Of a stretch of DNA of 64,000 bases, positions 1 through 12,600 are shown piece after piece. Below the pieces are notes generated by a model. That model was not told where the DNA came from. It ran no database searches and worked only from the letters and a program-made list of their open reading frames with translations. Numbering within the stretch: position 1 is the first letter of the stretch; each line of letters begins with the position of its first letter. The stretch spans positions 167,159,874 through 167,223,873 of the forward strand of contig NC_134830.1 of assembly GCF_004210375.1 (NCBI RefSeq), in the 5' to 3' direction. The DNA is from Tachypleus tridentatus (Eukaryota > Arthropoda > Merostomata > Xiphosura > Limulidae). A program made the position numbers and the translations under genes.

Positions 1-550
1 TGCCATGTGCTGACAAAAGTCTTATCTGGACTGACGAGATTAATGTGAATTAAAACTACAACCTTTAACCTATCTTAATACAACTAATTGAAGAAACTGT
101 AATTTACTGGTTTAGTTTGTTTGTAATTTAACATTATTTTAACAATTTCATTTTTAAGAGGGTTAGGACTTGTATATTTTGTGATACTTACTGTTATAAA
201 TTAAGTGTTTGAAAGTAACTGTTATGCTAATGTTTCATTGCAACAGTGACTTACATTGATCACTTGTTTTAAGTAAAATAAATACTAGACATAACTTAAA
301 CTGTAAAAGTTTAACAGTGATTCCATCTTGATGGGGCTGTCAAAAACATAAGGATTGAGTGCTCTATTAAAAACTACCGACATGTAACAATTATCTTGAA
401 GCAGTTATAATGAATGTAGGAGCTAAAATGATTTGCTTACCCTCCATGTACAATGAAACAAATTATTTTGCAGTACTGGTTAACAAGCTTCTTACAAAGA
501 TAGTAGCATCATAACTGACTTTACTAATGATAAATTACCTGTGGTTACAG
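1..550. other. RAPGEF intron, left part
   Basis: AT-rich sequence ending in an acceptor at 549-550. No other exon or recognisable repeat seen. Confidence 0.7.
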
Positions 551-625
551 ATACCATTCTATCCAATTGTGAGGAAAGATCTTATGTTCATCCACCTTGG
601 TAATGATACAAAAGTGGAGGGTCTG
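551..625 (+). CDS. RAPGEF2/6-like: RAPGEF exon a (end of RasGEF domain)
   Basis: Follows an acceptor ending in cag at 550 and is followed by donor gtaagt at 626. It encodes 25 residues in phase 0-0, including FYPIVRKDLMFIHLGND, typical of the last part of the RasGEF fold. Confidence 0.93.
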
Positions 626-3600
626 GTAAGTGAAGTATTATATGTAATAGGCAAAAAGAACTTTATTTAAATAGACTGTACGTAGTTTTAATATAATTAC
701 TTAAAATCAACCAGCAAGGGAGTTTGAAACAAAGTTATGATGGTAAGATCTCTTTAAAAATCTAGCATAATCATGAGAAGTAAAACTTGACTTGAATATA
801 AGTAAAAGTAAAGTAATACAATAGTGGAAACAAAATTACATGGGCTTATAACCACTGGAAGAGAAAAACAAAACTAGGTTTTGAAGTTATTTTTAGTTAA
901 GATAAGATAGTTATGAAACAAAATTTTGTAAAGGGTTCAAAGTTATGTATCAATTAACTTTGTTAAAACGTTCATTAGTGTGTATGTAATGGTATATAAT
1001 CTTAATGCTTACTAATTTATATATTTTTAAATTTTCAGATTAATTTTGAAAAATTAAGGATGATTGCTAAAGAAATTAGACAGCTTATGAACATGTCTTC
1101 TGCTCCTTATGTAAGTAATGGTAACAGTACTTATAATCTTGTTTATCTTCTTATGTAAGTAATGGTAACAGTACTGCTAATCTTGTTTATCTTCTTATGT
1201 AAGTAATGGTAACAGTACTGCTAATCTTGTTTATCTTCTTATGTAAGTAATGGTAACAGTACTGCTGATCTTGTTTATCTTCTTATGTAAGTAATGGTAA
1301 CAGTACTGCTAATCTTGTTTATCTTCTTATGTAAGTAATGGTAACAGTACTGCTAATCTTGTTTATCTTCTTATGTAAGTAATGGTAACAGTACTGCTAA
1401 TCTTGTTTATCTTCTTATGTAAGTAATGGTAACAGTACTGCTAATCTTGTTTATCTTCTTATGTAAGTAATGGTAACAGTACTGCTGATCTTGTTTATCT
1501 TCTTATGTAAGTAATGGTACTGGTACTGCTAATCTTGTTTATCTTCTTATGTAAGTAATGGTAACAGTACTGCTAATCTTGTTTATCTTCTTATGTAAGT
1601 AATGGTAACAGTACTGCTAATCTTGTTTATCTTCTTATGTAAGTAATGGTAACAGTACTGCTAATCTTGTTTATCTTCTTATGTAAGTAATGGTAACAGT
1701 ACTGCTAATCTTGTTTATCTTCTTATGTAAGTAATGGTAACAGTACTGCTGATCTTGTTTATCTTCTTATGTAAGTAATGGTACTGGTACTGCTAATCTT
1801 GTTTATCTTCTTATGTAAGTAATGGTAACAGTACTGCTAATCTTGTTTATCTTCTTATGTAAGTAATGGTAACAGTACTGCTAATCTTGTTTATCTTCTT
1901 ATTTAAATAATGGTACTGGTACTGCTAATCTTGTTTATTTCATTATAAAACTTTAAATGTTCTTTTAATTGATATGTTTGTCTAACAATAGATTAATTCC
2001 TAATTTTTCTTTTGCAACAATTGACATTTTTGTGTCAACAATAGATTAATTCCTAATTTTTATTTTGCAACAATTGACATGTTTATGTAATAATGAATTA
2101 ATTCCTAATTTTTCTTTCACAACAGTATAACATAAAGAAATTTTCACTTAAATTTGTTAAGTCTCAGTTTGTTAGGTAACAGATTCAACATATTTTGAGT
2201 TTACAAGAAATTTTAGTGAATGTGAACTGCTCAAAATCTACTACTTTAGAAAGAAAACTAAATGCCAAAGTTGAAATAGGTATCAGACTTTATATTCTAA
2301 AAGACTGTATTGACATATAGTTTGGAAATAACTATAGAAATAGTGAATAAGATGGATATAAAGTGCAAAAATTACATAATTGTTTTACTCTCTCTCTTGA
2401 ATTAAAATGAACTGTCACAAAATACAGTCACATGTTAACTCTATGTATGTGTGTGTGGGGGGTAGTATTGTATGCATATGTCACGTCTTTTACAGAGCAA
2501 CATTCAAAATTTAATTAGGCATCTTTATTATCAATAGATTTGATATCAAAACATAGTTTAAACCAGATTTTATTACTGTATAAATTCTCATTTCTAAGAA
2601 AATATGAAGATAACCTTTTGCTTTTATGTGTCACATGATGCCTCAATGCTCTAAAATTTTCTGTTTTGATGTTTTTTTCCCTGATATGGATTTAAGAAAA
2701 TCCACCCATTAGAAACACTGAATTATAGTTATTGATAGGCCAGAATTTAAAATAGAAGTCTCCCACCTTCTTTATTCTGTGAGATAACAATAAACCTTTA
2801 CACCTGTCACAGAAGCTCCTCCCACCTCTTTCATATTTCTGAAATCATTTATTTTCTCGTGCCTACTTGTCCATGGAATATGTTTATATCCAATAAAAAG
2901 CTACTTGAGATAAATGAACGTAGTTTCATATCACAATTTGAATTAATCTACAAACAAAAAGACAGGTAATTTTTTTTTGGTGGCTACAAATGTTGTTCAA
3001 ATTGATTGATCCCATATAGAATATAGTAGAGAAAATAACAGACAAAACATAAACATTTGAAATGTATTTAAGAGGCTTTAAGAATTATGCAAAGGAAATT
3101 TGAGATTTTTGAGATAAGGAAAAGTATTTTTGATCTTAACATGAAAATCAGTTTGCACATGTACTATTCAAAACAAATACTCAGTATATTCATGGACAAA
3201 TCTTTATTTTAATTTATTAAAAATACTTCATTAAAAAATAGGATTTTTTCTACATGAAAGATGTGAAAAAATAAGATTTAATATGATGTTTTACTGAAAA
3301 CATTATGATATTCACATGAGAAGTTCCAGAGGTTATGTAAATGAAATATGAAAATTGTAAGATAAAGGTATTTTTATTCTTAATGTGAAAACTGCTTTGC
3401 ATTCACACTAGTCAGAACTACTTCAAAACTTTACAGTAAAATCTTTGTGAAATACTTTTTTGAAAAACGTGATATTTTGTTTAGAACAAACTTTACACTT
3501 CAAATAAAGCTTAACAAATTTTGTTAAGATGCACATAGTAATGTGTGACTTATAATAAACATTAATCCTTCAGTATGAAACCAGTCCAATGGACCGACTC

Positions 3601-6600
3601 TGTGCCTGTAAGGTTAATAGTTTACAATGTGACTGGCTGTCTTTCAACCAATCAAAGAGTGCCATACCAGCATAATCTGTAAAAGTATAGGCAATCATGC
3701 TGTTCTCATCAGAAATGTGAGGAATCTACCCATGGCTCCCAAGACAGAATGCTAAATGTTAAATATATAGAAATTAAAAGTTTGACAGCTGAAGGCTTCT
3801 CCATAGAATAGACTGAGGAAAAATATCCATTATATCATTTTCTCAAGAACAAGATATGTTTTGGAGGAGATTCATCTTCCAGTAAGGCAGTAATCCTAGG
3901 TATTCAGAAAATAAGGTTAAACAGTAGCTTGAGGCCAATGGAATACCCACAACTGTAGTTTACCTAATGTGATTATTATTAAAATTGTTTATATTTGTAA
4001 GGAAACTGAGGTGAAATGGCAGCAAAGCAACCTGACATTCATAACAATATTTCTGAATCAGGGTTTGATTAATTTATGGTCACATTGGTAAAATACTAGT
4101 GCATCTTAGAACTTGTGGGCTCGTATTCTGTAATGATATATTGTACTGACCAAAATTATTAATTGTTTGTGTATTTCCTTTGTGACTTCCAATACAAAGC
4201 TTAGTGAACAGTAATAGCATGCTGTTTTAAAATAAATAATGTTAACCCACAGTAACTATTTATAAAATACTATTTTACACATAAAATGTGCTTTGATGTT
4301 TTGACCCAGGATCTTTTCAACATGCTCGAGCTGGGTGGAGCCAACCCTTCCACTGCTATGGCATCTCTGAACAGTTTTGCTACATCTAATACTGCGACTG
4401 TAAAAAAAAGGAAAAAAAGTACTGGCCAACCTCATCCAAAAAAAATGTTTGAAGAAGTAAGTATCTTAACTCTTGTTCAACTATACAAATAAAAATCTGT
4501 AAGTAAATTAAGTTAACACACGTGTAATTTAAACCCCATCAAAAATGCACACATTGTAAATGAAGCAAGAAAAAAAAATGTGACTCACGTTTTCAATGCT
4601 TTCTTAGGCACAGATGGTGAGAAGAGTAAAAACATATTTAGCTAATCATAAAGTGATCACCGATGAAGACCAGTTGAGAAGTATGTCACTGGAATGTGAA
4701 CCAGCAGTTGTGACAGGTATGTCATCTCATAATATGAAGAAACCACTAGTTGGAATGTGAACCAGCAGTTGTGACAGGTATGTCATTTCATAATATGAAG
4801 AAACCACTAGTTGGAATGTGAACCAGCAGTTGTGACAGGTATGTCATTTCATAATATGAAGAAACCACTAGTTGGAATGTGAATCAGCAGTTGTAACAGG
4901 TATGTCATCTCATAATGTAAAGAAACCACTAGTTGGAATGTGAACCCGCAGTTGGGAAAGGTATGTCATCTCATAATATAAAGAAATGACTAGTTGGAAT
5001 GTGAACCAGCAGTTGTAACAGGTATGTCATCTCATAATATAAAGAAACCACTATTTGGAATGTGAACCAACAGTTGGGAAAGGTATGTCATCTCATAATA
5101 TAAAGAAACCACTAGTTGGAATGTGAACCAGCAGTTGTGACAGGTATGTCATTTCATAATATGAAGAAACCACTAGTTGGAATGTGAATCAGCAGTTGTA
5201 ACAGGTATGTCATCTCATAATGTAAAGAAACCACTAGTTGGAATGTGAACCCGCAGTTGGGAAAGGTATGTCATCTCATAATATAAAGAAATGACTAGTT
5301 GGAATGTGAACCAGCAGTTGTAACAGGTATGTCATCTCATAATATAAAGAAACCACTATTTGGAATGTGAACCAACAGTTGGGAAAGGTATGTCATCTCA
5401 TAATATAAAGAAACCACTAGTTGGAATGTGAACCAGCAGTTGGGAAAGGTATGTCATCTCATAATATAAAGAAACCACTAGTTGGAATGTGAACCAGCAG
5501 TTGTAACAGGTATGTCATCTCATACTATAAAAAAACTATTAATAAAGATCGCTCTAAAATCTTGATTTTTTGTTATTGTTATATTTTATAAGCTCTTTTA
5601 TAACAATGTAATTGGAATGCAAAATTGAACAGTATGGTAACTAAATATGATATGATTCTTTACAAAATTAAACTATTGTTAATCAGGTTTTTCAATTTCT
5701 ATTGTGACCTAATATGTATACTACCTGATTTACTGTTGTACGTGGTAGGTCCTGCTAGTGTGCTACCTAGGAAACGACATCCTTCACCCACCCTTTCTAT
5801 GGCCAGTACTACTAGCAGTACATCAGAAGGGAAAAAATCAGTTAACTCCGGACCAAAATTTGGTAAACTCATATCATATTTTAGTCTTTTGATTGTTATT
5901 TGATCTAAAATTCTGAACCTAAAATGAAATATTTCCTTTAAAATTTTGGTGGCTTTAAGTTAATATTTAAATTAGTATCAGTTGTGTGTATGATATCTTA
6001 AGTTGTCTTTTACTGATCACAGTGAACATGCATTACAAAAGATTTGAAGAATACATAGTACTGGTGTTACTAATTTATTTACATGAATTATTCAGTGGAC
6101 ATAAAACTCCACCCAAACCATTATAAATCAGTAACAGTTGTTAGATAGAATGATAGATTTGGCTTTATATTTATTTTTGATATGTATTATAATATTTTAA
6201 AATACAACATAAATGTTAACAGAGTGAAAGTAATATTCCAATTTCAGTTAAGCTCTGTTTTCGATCCAATAAATTTGTATTATAGAGTCCTTGAAACAAA
6301 CAATATCTTTCAAATTCAAAGTTAAAGGTAAAAGTGTTAATTACCCACATGAAAATTATTAATTACTTATCAAGAGCATTATTTTTATTTTTATTACATT
6401 TTTTAGATTAAAAGTAACTACCTGATGTACGAAATTTTTATAATAAAACTGGATTAAAATAATTACAAAACTAAATGAGATATAGCTTAAAACTGTAACA
6501 GAGGAATAACTGAAATCAGCAAGAATACTTTGCTAAATAAATGGAATTAATTAATGGAAGCTGTGGCCACATGGGAGACATGTTTAGTACCTGTATATTT

Positions 6601-9600
6601 GACTATTTACAATTACAATTATATCATTTCCAATTTAGAGGTAGAATTTTCTATAGTGCAATCATTAACTCTATGAACACAAACTTGATCAGTATGACAA
6701 ACCACATGATCTCAATGCACTCATTTAAAGTTGTTAAAGTCTTGGTATTATTTTCTTTTAATATAATATACGTATCTTCACAAAATTTGGCAGACTTTTA
6801 GTAAACATTATAAATCTTTCATATACAAAAATAATATTTTTAGTGAAGTATTTTCAATAAACTAAAAAAACAGAATTTTCTATGAATATATCCAGGTTTT
6901 TTTTTTTACTAGTACACCACATGCATAGTGATTTTTATGTTAGGATTAAACAAATACTTTTCTTTATTTCAGAACTTAGATTTCGTTTGCATAATCTCTA
7001 AAACCTGCTAAATACATTTCAAATATTTGTTCACAGTAAAAACATTTTTATATGGTATTTTCTCTACCCTATCTCTATACAAGTTTGATCAATTTGAATG
7101 ACCAAGTAATCACCAAAAAGTATATTAAATAAATCTAAATTACCCTTTTATATTTTTAGAATGACTTCATATTGTAACATGAAACAACATTTGTTTATCT
7201 GGTGTAGTTTTAAATTTGTACCAATATACATTTATTTATACTTAAGTTTTATTGGCCTATCAACCCTGTCTAACTATAACCATTTATGCCATTTTAAGTT
7301 GTAAATCACTTAGAAAATGTAAAGCTTACATTAGGCTATCACATTACCTCACCCATGAGCTGCTCGAAAGCATGCCTCATGATACATTTGTATCTGTTTT
7401 ATCTAACGTAACTTTAACTAACCTAAAGAGATCCCCATTTTTTACGTTTTCTGTTGACTGTTGATAACATTCATCCCTACTTTTTTATATTAATGGTAGT
7501 AATACACTAAATAATTTTTATTTCATTAAATAATGAACCAAAGAAATACAATAATAACATGCAAAGAGGAGACAATTCTGGGCGTTCTATGCTAATTTTC
7601 ATTTCCAGTTTCATTTTTACAGGAACTGAATCACCTCAAGCTGTTAGAAAAATGTTAGCCCTCTCTGATCACACTAAGCTTCGCCCCTACCAACGTACTA
7701 GGCCCTCCAATTCATCTTCTCCATCACCTTCCCCCAGTGCAGCTAGACGATGGCAAGACAGTGGCCATGGTCGCTCTCACAGCGATACTCAGAATCCTTC
7801 TATACATCCAGTAGATCTTTCAATGGAAAGTTCTAGTGTGACTAGTTTAAATAATCTCCTACAACGTAAAATACAAACTTCAGGTAGTATCTGCAGCTTG
7901 AATATTAAGTTGTATGCAAAATATAGTTGCTTACTTGGTATTTCTGAAATGTGACTACATCTTCTCAACCTTGTTTTGCCCTCTAACCATTGCTAAAATT
8001 TTATCACTAACAGCACACCAGTCTTTTATACCATTTATTTTTGCACCAGTAAAAAACGTGCTGATAACTTGACTATCCTACACCAATCATACTGCACCAT
8101 CTATACTAACATAGATAATTCTGTTTCCCATTCTAGCACAATTCTCACTATCACAGTTGCCATTCTAGTTTATAGATGTGTGTTTTAACTCATTCTACAT
8201 ATAATTTGACTTCTTGTGTTTGATTTCCATTGTTTCTACTTGTTTCTTTAAGAAATATTTCTGTTTTCAATTTGTTCATATGAATTCAAGATTTAATATG
8301 GTGGATGATGAAATTCCCTCAGTAGTAGGTCCTGCAATCTCAGAGTCAGAGATGTCTGCTCAGGAGCACAAGCTTAGTTCCTGCTATGTTAATTTACCTG
8401 TACTGCCTTCTTTTGTGGTTCTCTTTTTTGTTTATTTGTTCCAGTACTTGGCCTGTTTCCCATGATCTATCACCTATTACACTTACTGGTTAAGTTCATC
8501 AGCTGATACAACTGACATATTCTGATGTGCCCACTGAAGTTCACCATCTACTTGGTGTTTCTTTCAACCAACTTCATCATCTGTGTCTTTTATTACTCAA
8601 AACCACCTTCACGTGGACAACTCCCAGTACATTTGTTGCACACATGACCTGTGTTTTTTTAGGAGCAATGTTACACATATCTGTTGTCCTTTTACTGGTA
8701 TAAGTCGACATGTTATTATTTTTTATCTTATATCAATATTCATCATATTTCAGGATCACACCTGGTAGTAGGTGTTTCCATGTCAGGTATGCTGAATATT
8801 TTACCTTCACACTAAATCTGTATACTTTTATAATGCTCACTGTGGAAATGGGATGTTCTATGAGACCACTAATCACTTATCATGTGGTGTGTATATATTT
8901 ATATATTTTTCATTATTATTATCATTGCATTATACGTAAAGGACTGTCAGTTATGCACTTCTTAAGTAAAGCAAATAAGGATTTTGTACATCCTCACTGA
9001 CCTGTGATTCTTATAATCAGGGTTTTTCTGCCATTCAAAATAGGGAATTTCAGGTATCTATTGCACTGTCTGTACTGTGTTATTCCTCCAGGCTCTCTAA
9101 TATATATTCCTCCTCCATTTTCTTCTAAACGAGCATGGAAGTCTTTGCTACTTCCAGTTCTGAGTCACTGGAGTAGTGGACTATGGAGGTTTCCACATGA
9201 GTGGGGTTTGTACAATCAACCAAATCAAACTTCATGGCTCATATTTAATGATTCATTGAAAATGGGATATCATCATTATTCATACTGATCTCACCAGTAT
9301 ATGTCTGTTGATGTTTTTTTCCCCAAATGAACCACACTTGACATATACAACAGTATTCCAAGGTGCTTTCCCCCGAGTTCATATATGTATCCAATGCCAG
9401 GTGCTTCATTTGGATGTTTTCTGCCCAGGTGGACTGCACTTGGCATAATCCATCATATCCCAAGGTGCTTCCCCCCGAGTTCATATATGTATCCAATGCC
9501 AGGTGCTTCATTTGGATGTTTTCTGCCCAGGTGGACTGCACTTGGCATAATCCATCATATCCCAAGGTGCTTCCCCTGGATGTTTTCTTGCCTGTACATA

Positions 9601-12600
9601 CCATATTTTTTTTATCTTTCAAACTTATGCAAAATATTTCCAGTGGATGTTCTTTCTCTGATGTACTGCACTTGGCCTATTCATACACAACTTACAGTCC
9701 TTTAGTCCTAGCCATATATGCTTATATATAAATATTATTACATCTCATGCTATTGCTTGCTACATATGTGAACCAATTATACTCTATCCATTGACAACAG
9801 GCTAATTCTGTATTACCTGACATGTGTCTGTATTACATTCTGCCCGATATGTATTACTGTGTTTGTTACTTGGCATAGAGCATAACTGTTCTAGAAGTAC
9901 TTCTATACTCCAGAGGTGTACGTTTGTTTCTTATTATGGCACACCTGTTCTTTCAAGACAATTGCTTTCCACTTGACTGAATACTGTTGTGCCTTCACCA
10001 GCCTTTCCACCTTTGTAATGTGGTACTTAGCTATGGGTGAGTAGAAGTGGTACTGTTTCGGAAATTAACATTTTCCGACACCAAAGTACTTACCTCTTCT
10101 CACCTACCACTTACCCACTGATGTGCTAGTATTTCTAGTTTGTATCAGCAAATATTTAAAAGTGAGATAGATGGTACAGAGTAGTCATGTGATCAGCTAA
10201 TGTTCTGAAATGGTGCAAATATTAAAGGGTATAAAGACAGGTGTCCTGTTAGCGATAAAATTTTAATAATGTTTAGAGGGCACATCAAGTTCAAGATAGT
10301 TTTGGGTGAGGGTGGTGAGCACCTATCAGAAATACAGTTTCATTGTAAGAAAATGTTAACTTCTAGTATTTCAAACTTTTAGAGTATCATAAATTTCTTT
10401 AAAGAAAAGAGGAAATTATGCTTTTATCAAGTGTATCTGTTCAATAATTATTATTATGTTGTTGTTTTTCTGTTAATTTTTTACAGAAAGGCTGTTCCAA
10501 GTATAATTGCACTTGAGAGAATATTTAATCACCACATCATGTTTCCCTAACTTGTCCATGGTCTCATCTTTGTCCTTGTCTCCTGTCAGAAATACAGATA
10601 ACTAATTATCAAGATAACTTTAGAATTGTTATGTAGCAGTTTCTAAACTTTCTTGTATCCACTAATTCAGTAAATGTATCCAATTTTTTTTACATAAGAT
10701 GGATTTAAAAGGATGTTACTGTAGGGTTGTATAAACTGTATGTTTTAAATGAGTTATTTTTTGATGGCTTTAAAGTTCTCTAATTTATATGTAATTAACA
10801 AATAATGTTTATTGCTTTGGAATTTTAAATTATTTTTAAGAGGTGGGGGGGAGATGAGACATGCACCCTCAGGATAAAGCAGCCCCAAGATGTAAAGGTA
10901 CCATATCTGTTTCCTGACAAAGTTTACACTAACTCAGCAACTGTATATTTCTGATTTTGAGTTATAACATACTCAACAGGAGTTAATCAGCAACTGTCTT
11001 TTTCTGATACAGTACTTATGCAAACTCTTTATTTACGCATGTCACGAGCCTTCTGCCTCCCCTATTGGAATTGAAAGATTCCAACATGTCTCTCGTGCAA
11101 ATGCTTAACTTCTCCATTAATAGGGGTATGATGCAATCATATGATGCATGTGAATCTTTCTGTATTTCTCTACCAAACTATCACTTCATGTTCCACTAAG
11201 GTTTTCTTACAAAGTTGTTTTCTTTCATTTATTCAGTTTTCATTCAGACAGTTTCTTTGTTTTAAAATTTTTATCAGTTCCAGTTGCATTATTCTTTCTC
11301 ACAGCTTGATTTTCATTGACTCTTCTTCACTATAAATTCCAAAGTTAATGGTACCACTTTGGGGGTCATAACAGTGATTAATGTTCTTTCTCAGGGCTCA
11401 GGTGAGTTACCTGATGGTGGATTTGTATACTGGGATATCAGATGTTATGTAGGACAGCCTTGTTCTTTTGATATTGCTTCATTTCTTCCCAGTTAGACTG
11501 AGCCTGTTAGGACTAATGAAGACTTGGATTGTATACTTGCCATACTTTTCCACCCTTCACTTGAGGAATCAGTTTGTACTGACGAGATGTGTTTAGATTT
11601 TGTTTCTGAGGTATATGATGTTTTATCTATTTCTCCTGTATCTTATAAGCCATGTCCTTCCTAACTCCATGACCAATCTTGCCACTCCTTTTTCATCTTT
11701 CTTTCCTCCCTTGATCAGTTTGCAATTCAATTAAGTGATGGGATTTGCATGGCTTGCCCCACATGGGCTTCATTTCAACTCATGCTTTCATACCATTATG
11801 CTGACTGTCTTTTCTTGGACCAACAATTTTTAGGTTCCATACTGCATGTTAGAAAACCTAGGATTTCTGTAGAAAGTCTCAGCAAGAAAGTGTAGAGAAC
11901 AAAGATACTGCAAAACAGTTGTAAGGGTAAAATGCAGATGTGAATACTTGGCATGGGTCAGGCTGATAGGTGATCTAGGGATGCCCATTCACTTCCTTCC
12001 TACTTACTCACCCATTTATCATCTTTGGCTCTAGCATTGCATACGTGGTTTCTTTTTTGTTGGGGCTGTCTAAGCAGTGATGAGATTTTGGTTCATGTCT
12101 GTTTACCATTGACTTGTACTTGGGATTTACCTATGTTTCCATGTCTGTGGTGATAGGTTTTTGACACAATCGAAGAAACACTAGAGCCATGGGTTGCATC
12201 ACTCTACCCTTATCAATATTTTTATACTTTTGCCTCAGTGGCAGCTACATATGCCACCTATTACCATTTCCCATTTTTCCCAACTTTTACCTGTACCCTC
12301 TTCTTCATTTCAATGATGCAACTCATGTTCCCAACAGCACTGGTGACTTCCCAGTGAGTTACGGTGCAGCGGGAGCTTGGATTGTCAAATTTTTTAATTG
12401 ATGGCACTCCATCATCAATGTTAAATGGATTCTTCAGGTTTTATCATAAGGATTTGTGATCTTTTTCTTTTGTCACCTCCCTTATCATACTCAACAGGAT
12501 TTAATCAGCAACTGTCTAGCTAACAAAAGATGTGTTGCTTAAAGAGAATAAAAATAAAAAAGTGACAATTAGTTTTTAGTAAAAGTAAACTTGCCGTAAA

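Noticed and set aside
1111-5538. Regularly spaced repeats resembling a CRISPR array
   Set aside because: Units are contiguous tandem repeats with no unique spacers, in introns of an animal gene.
8214-8465. Possible extra RAPGEF exon (frame containing VVGPAISESEMSAQEHKLSS)
   Set aside because: Flanking exons f and g already join in phase; no acceptor/donor pair here keeps phase 1-1; the region lies in repeat family X.
9245-9731. Overlapping open frames on both strands with internal repeats
   Set aside because: They arise from a 102-bp tandem duplication whose length is a multiple of 3; no known domain.
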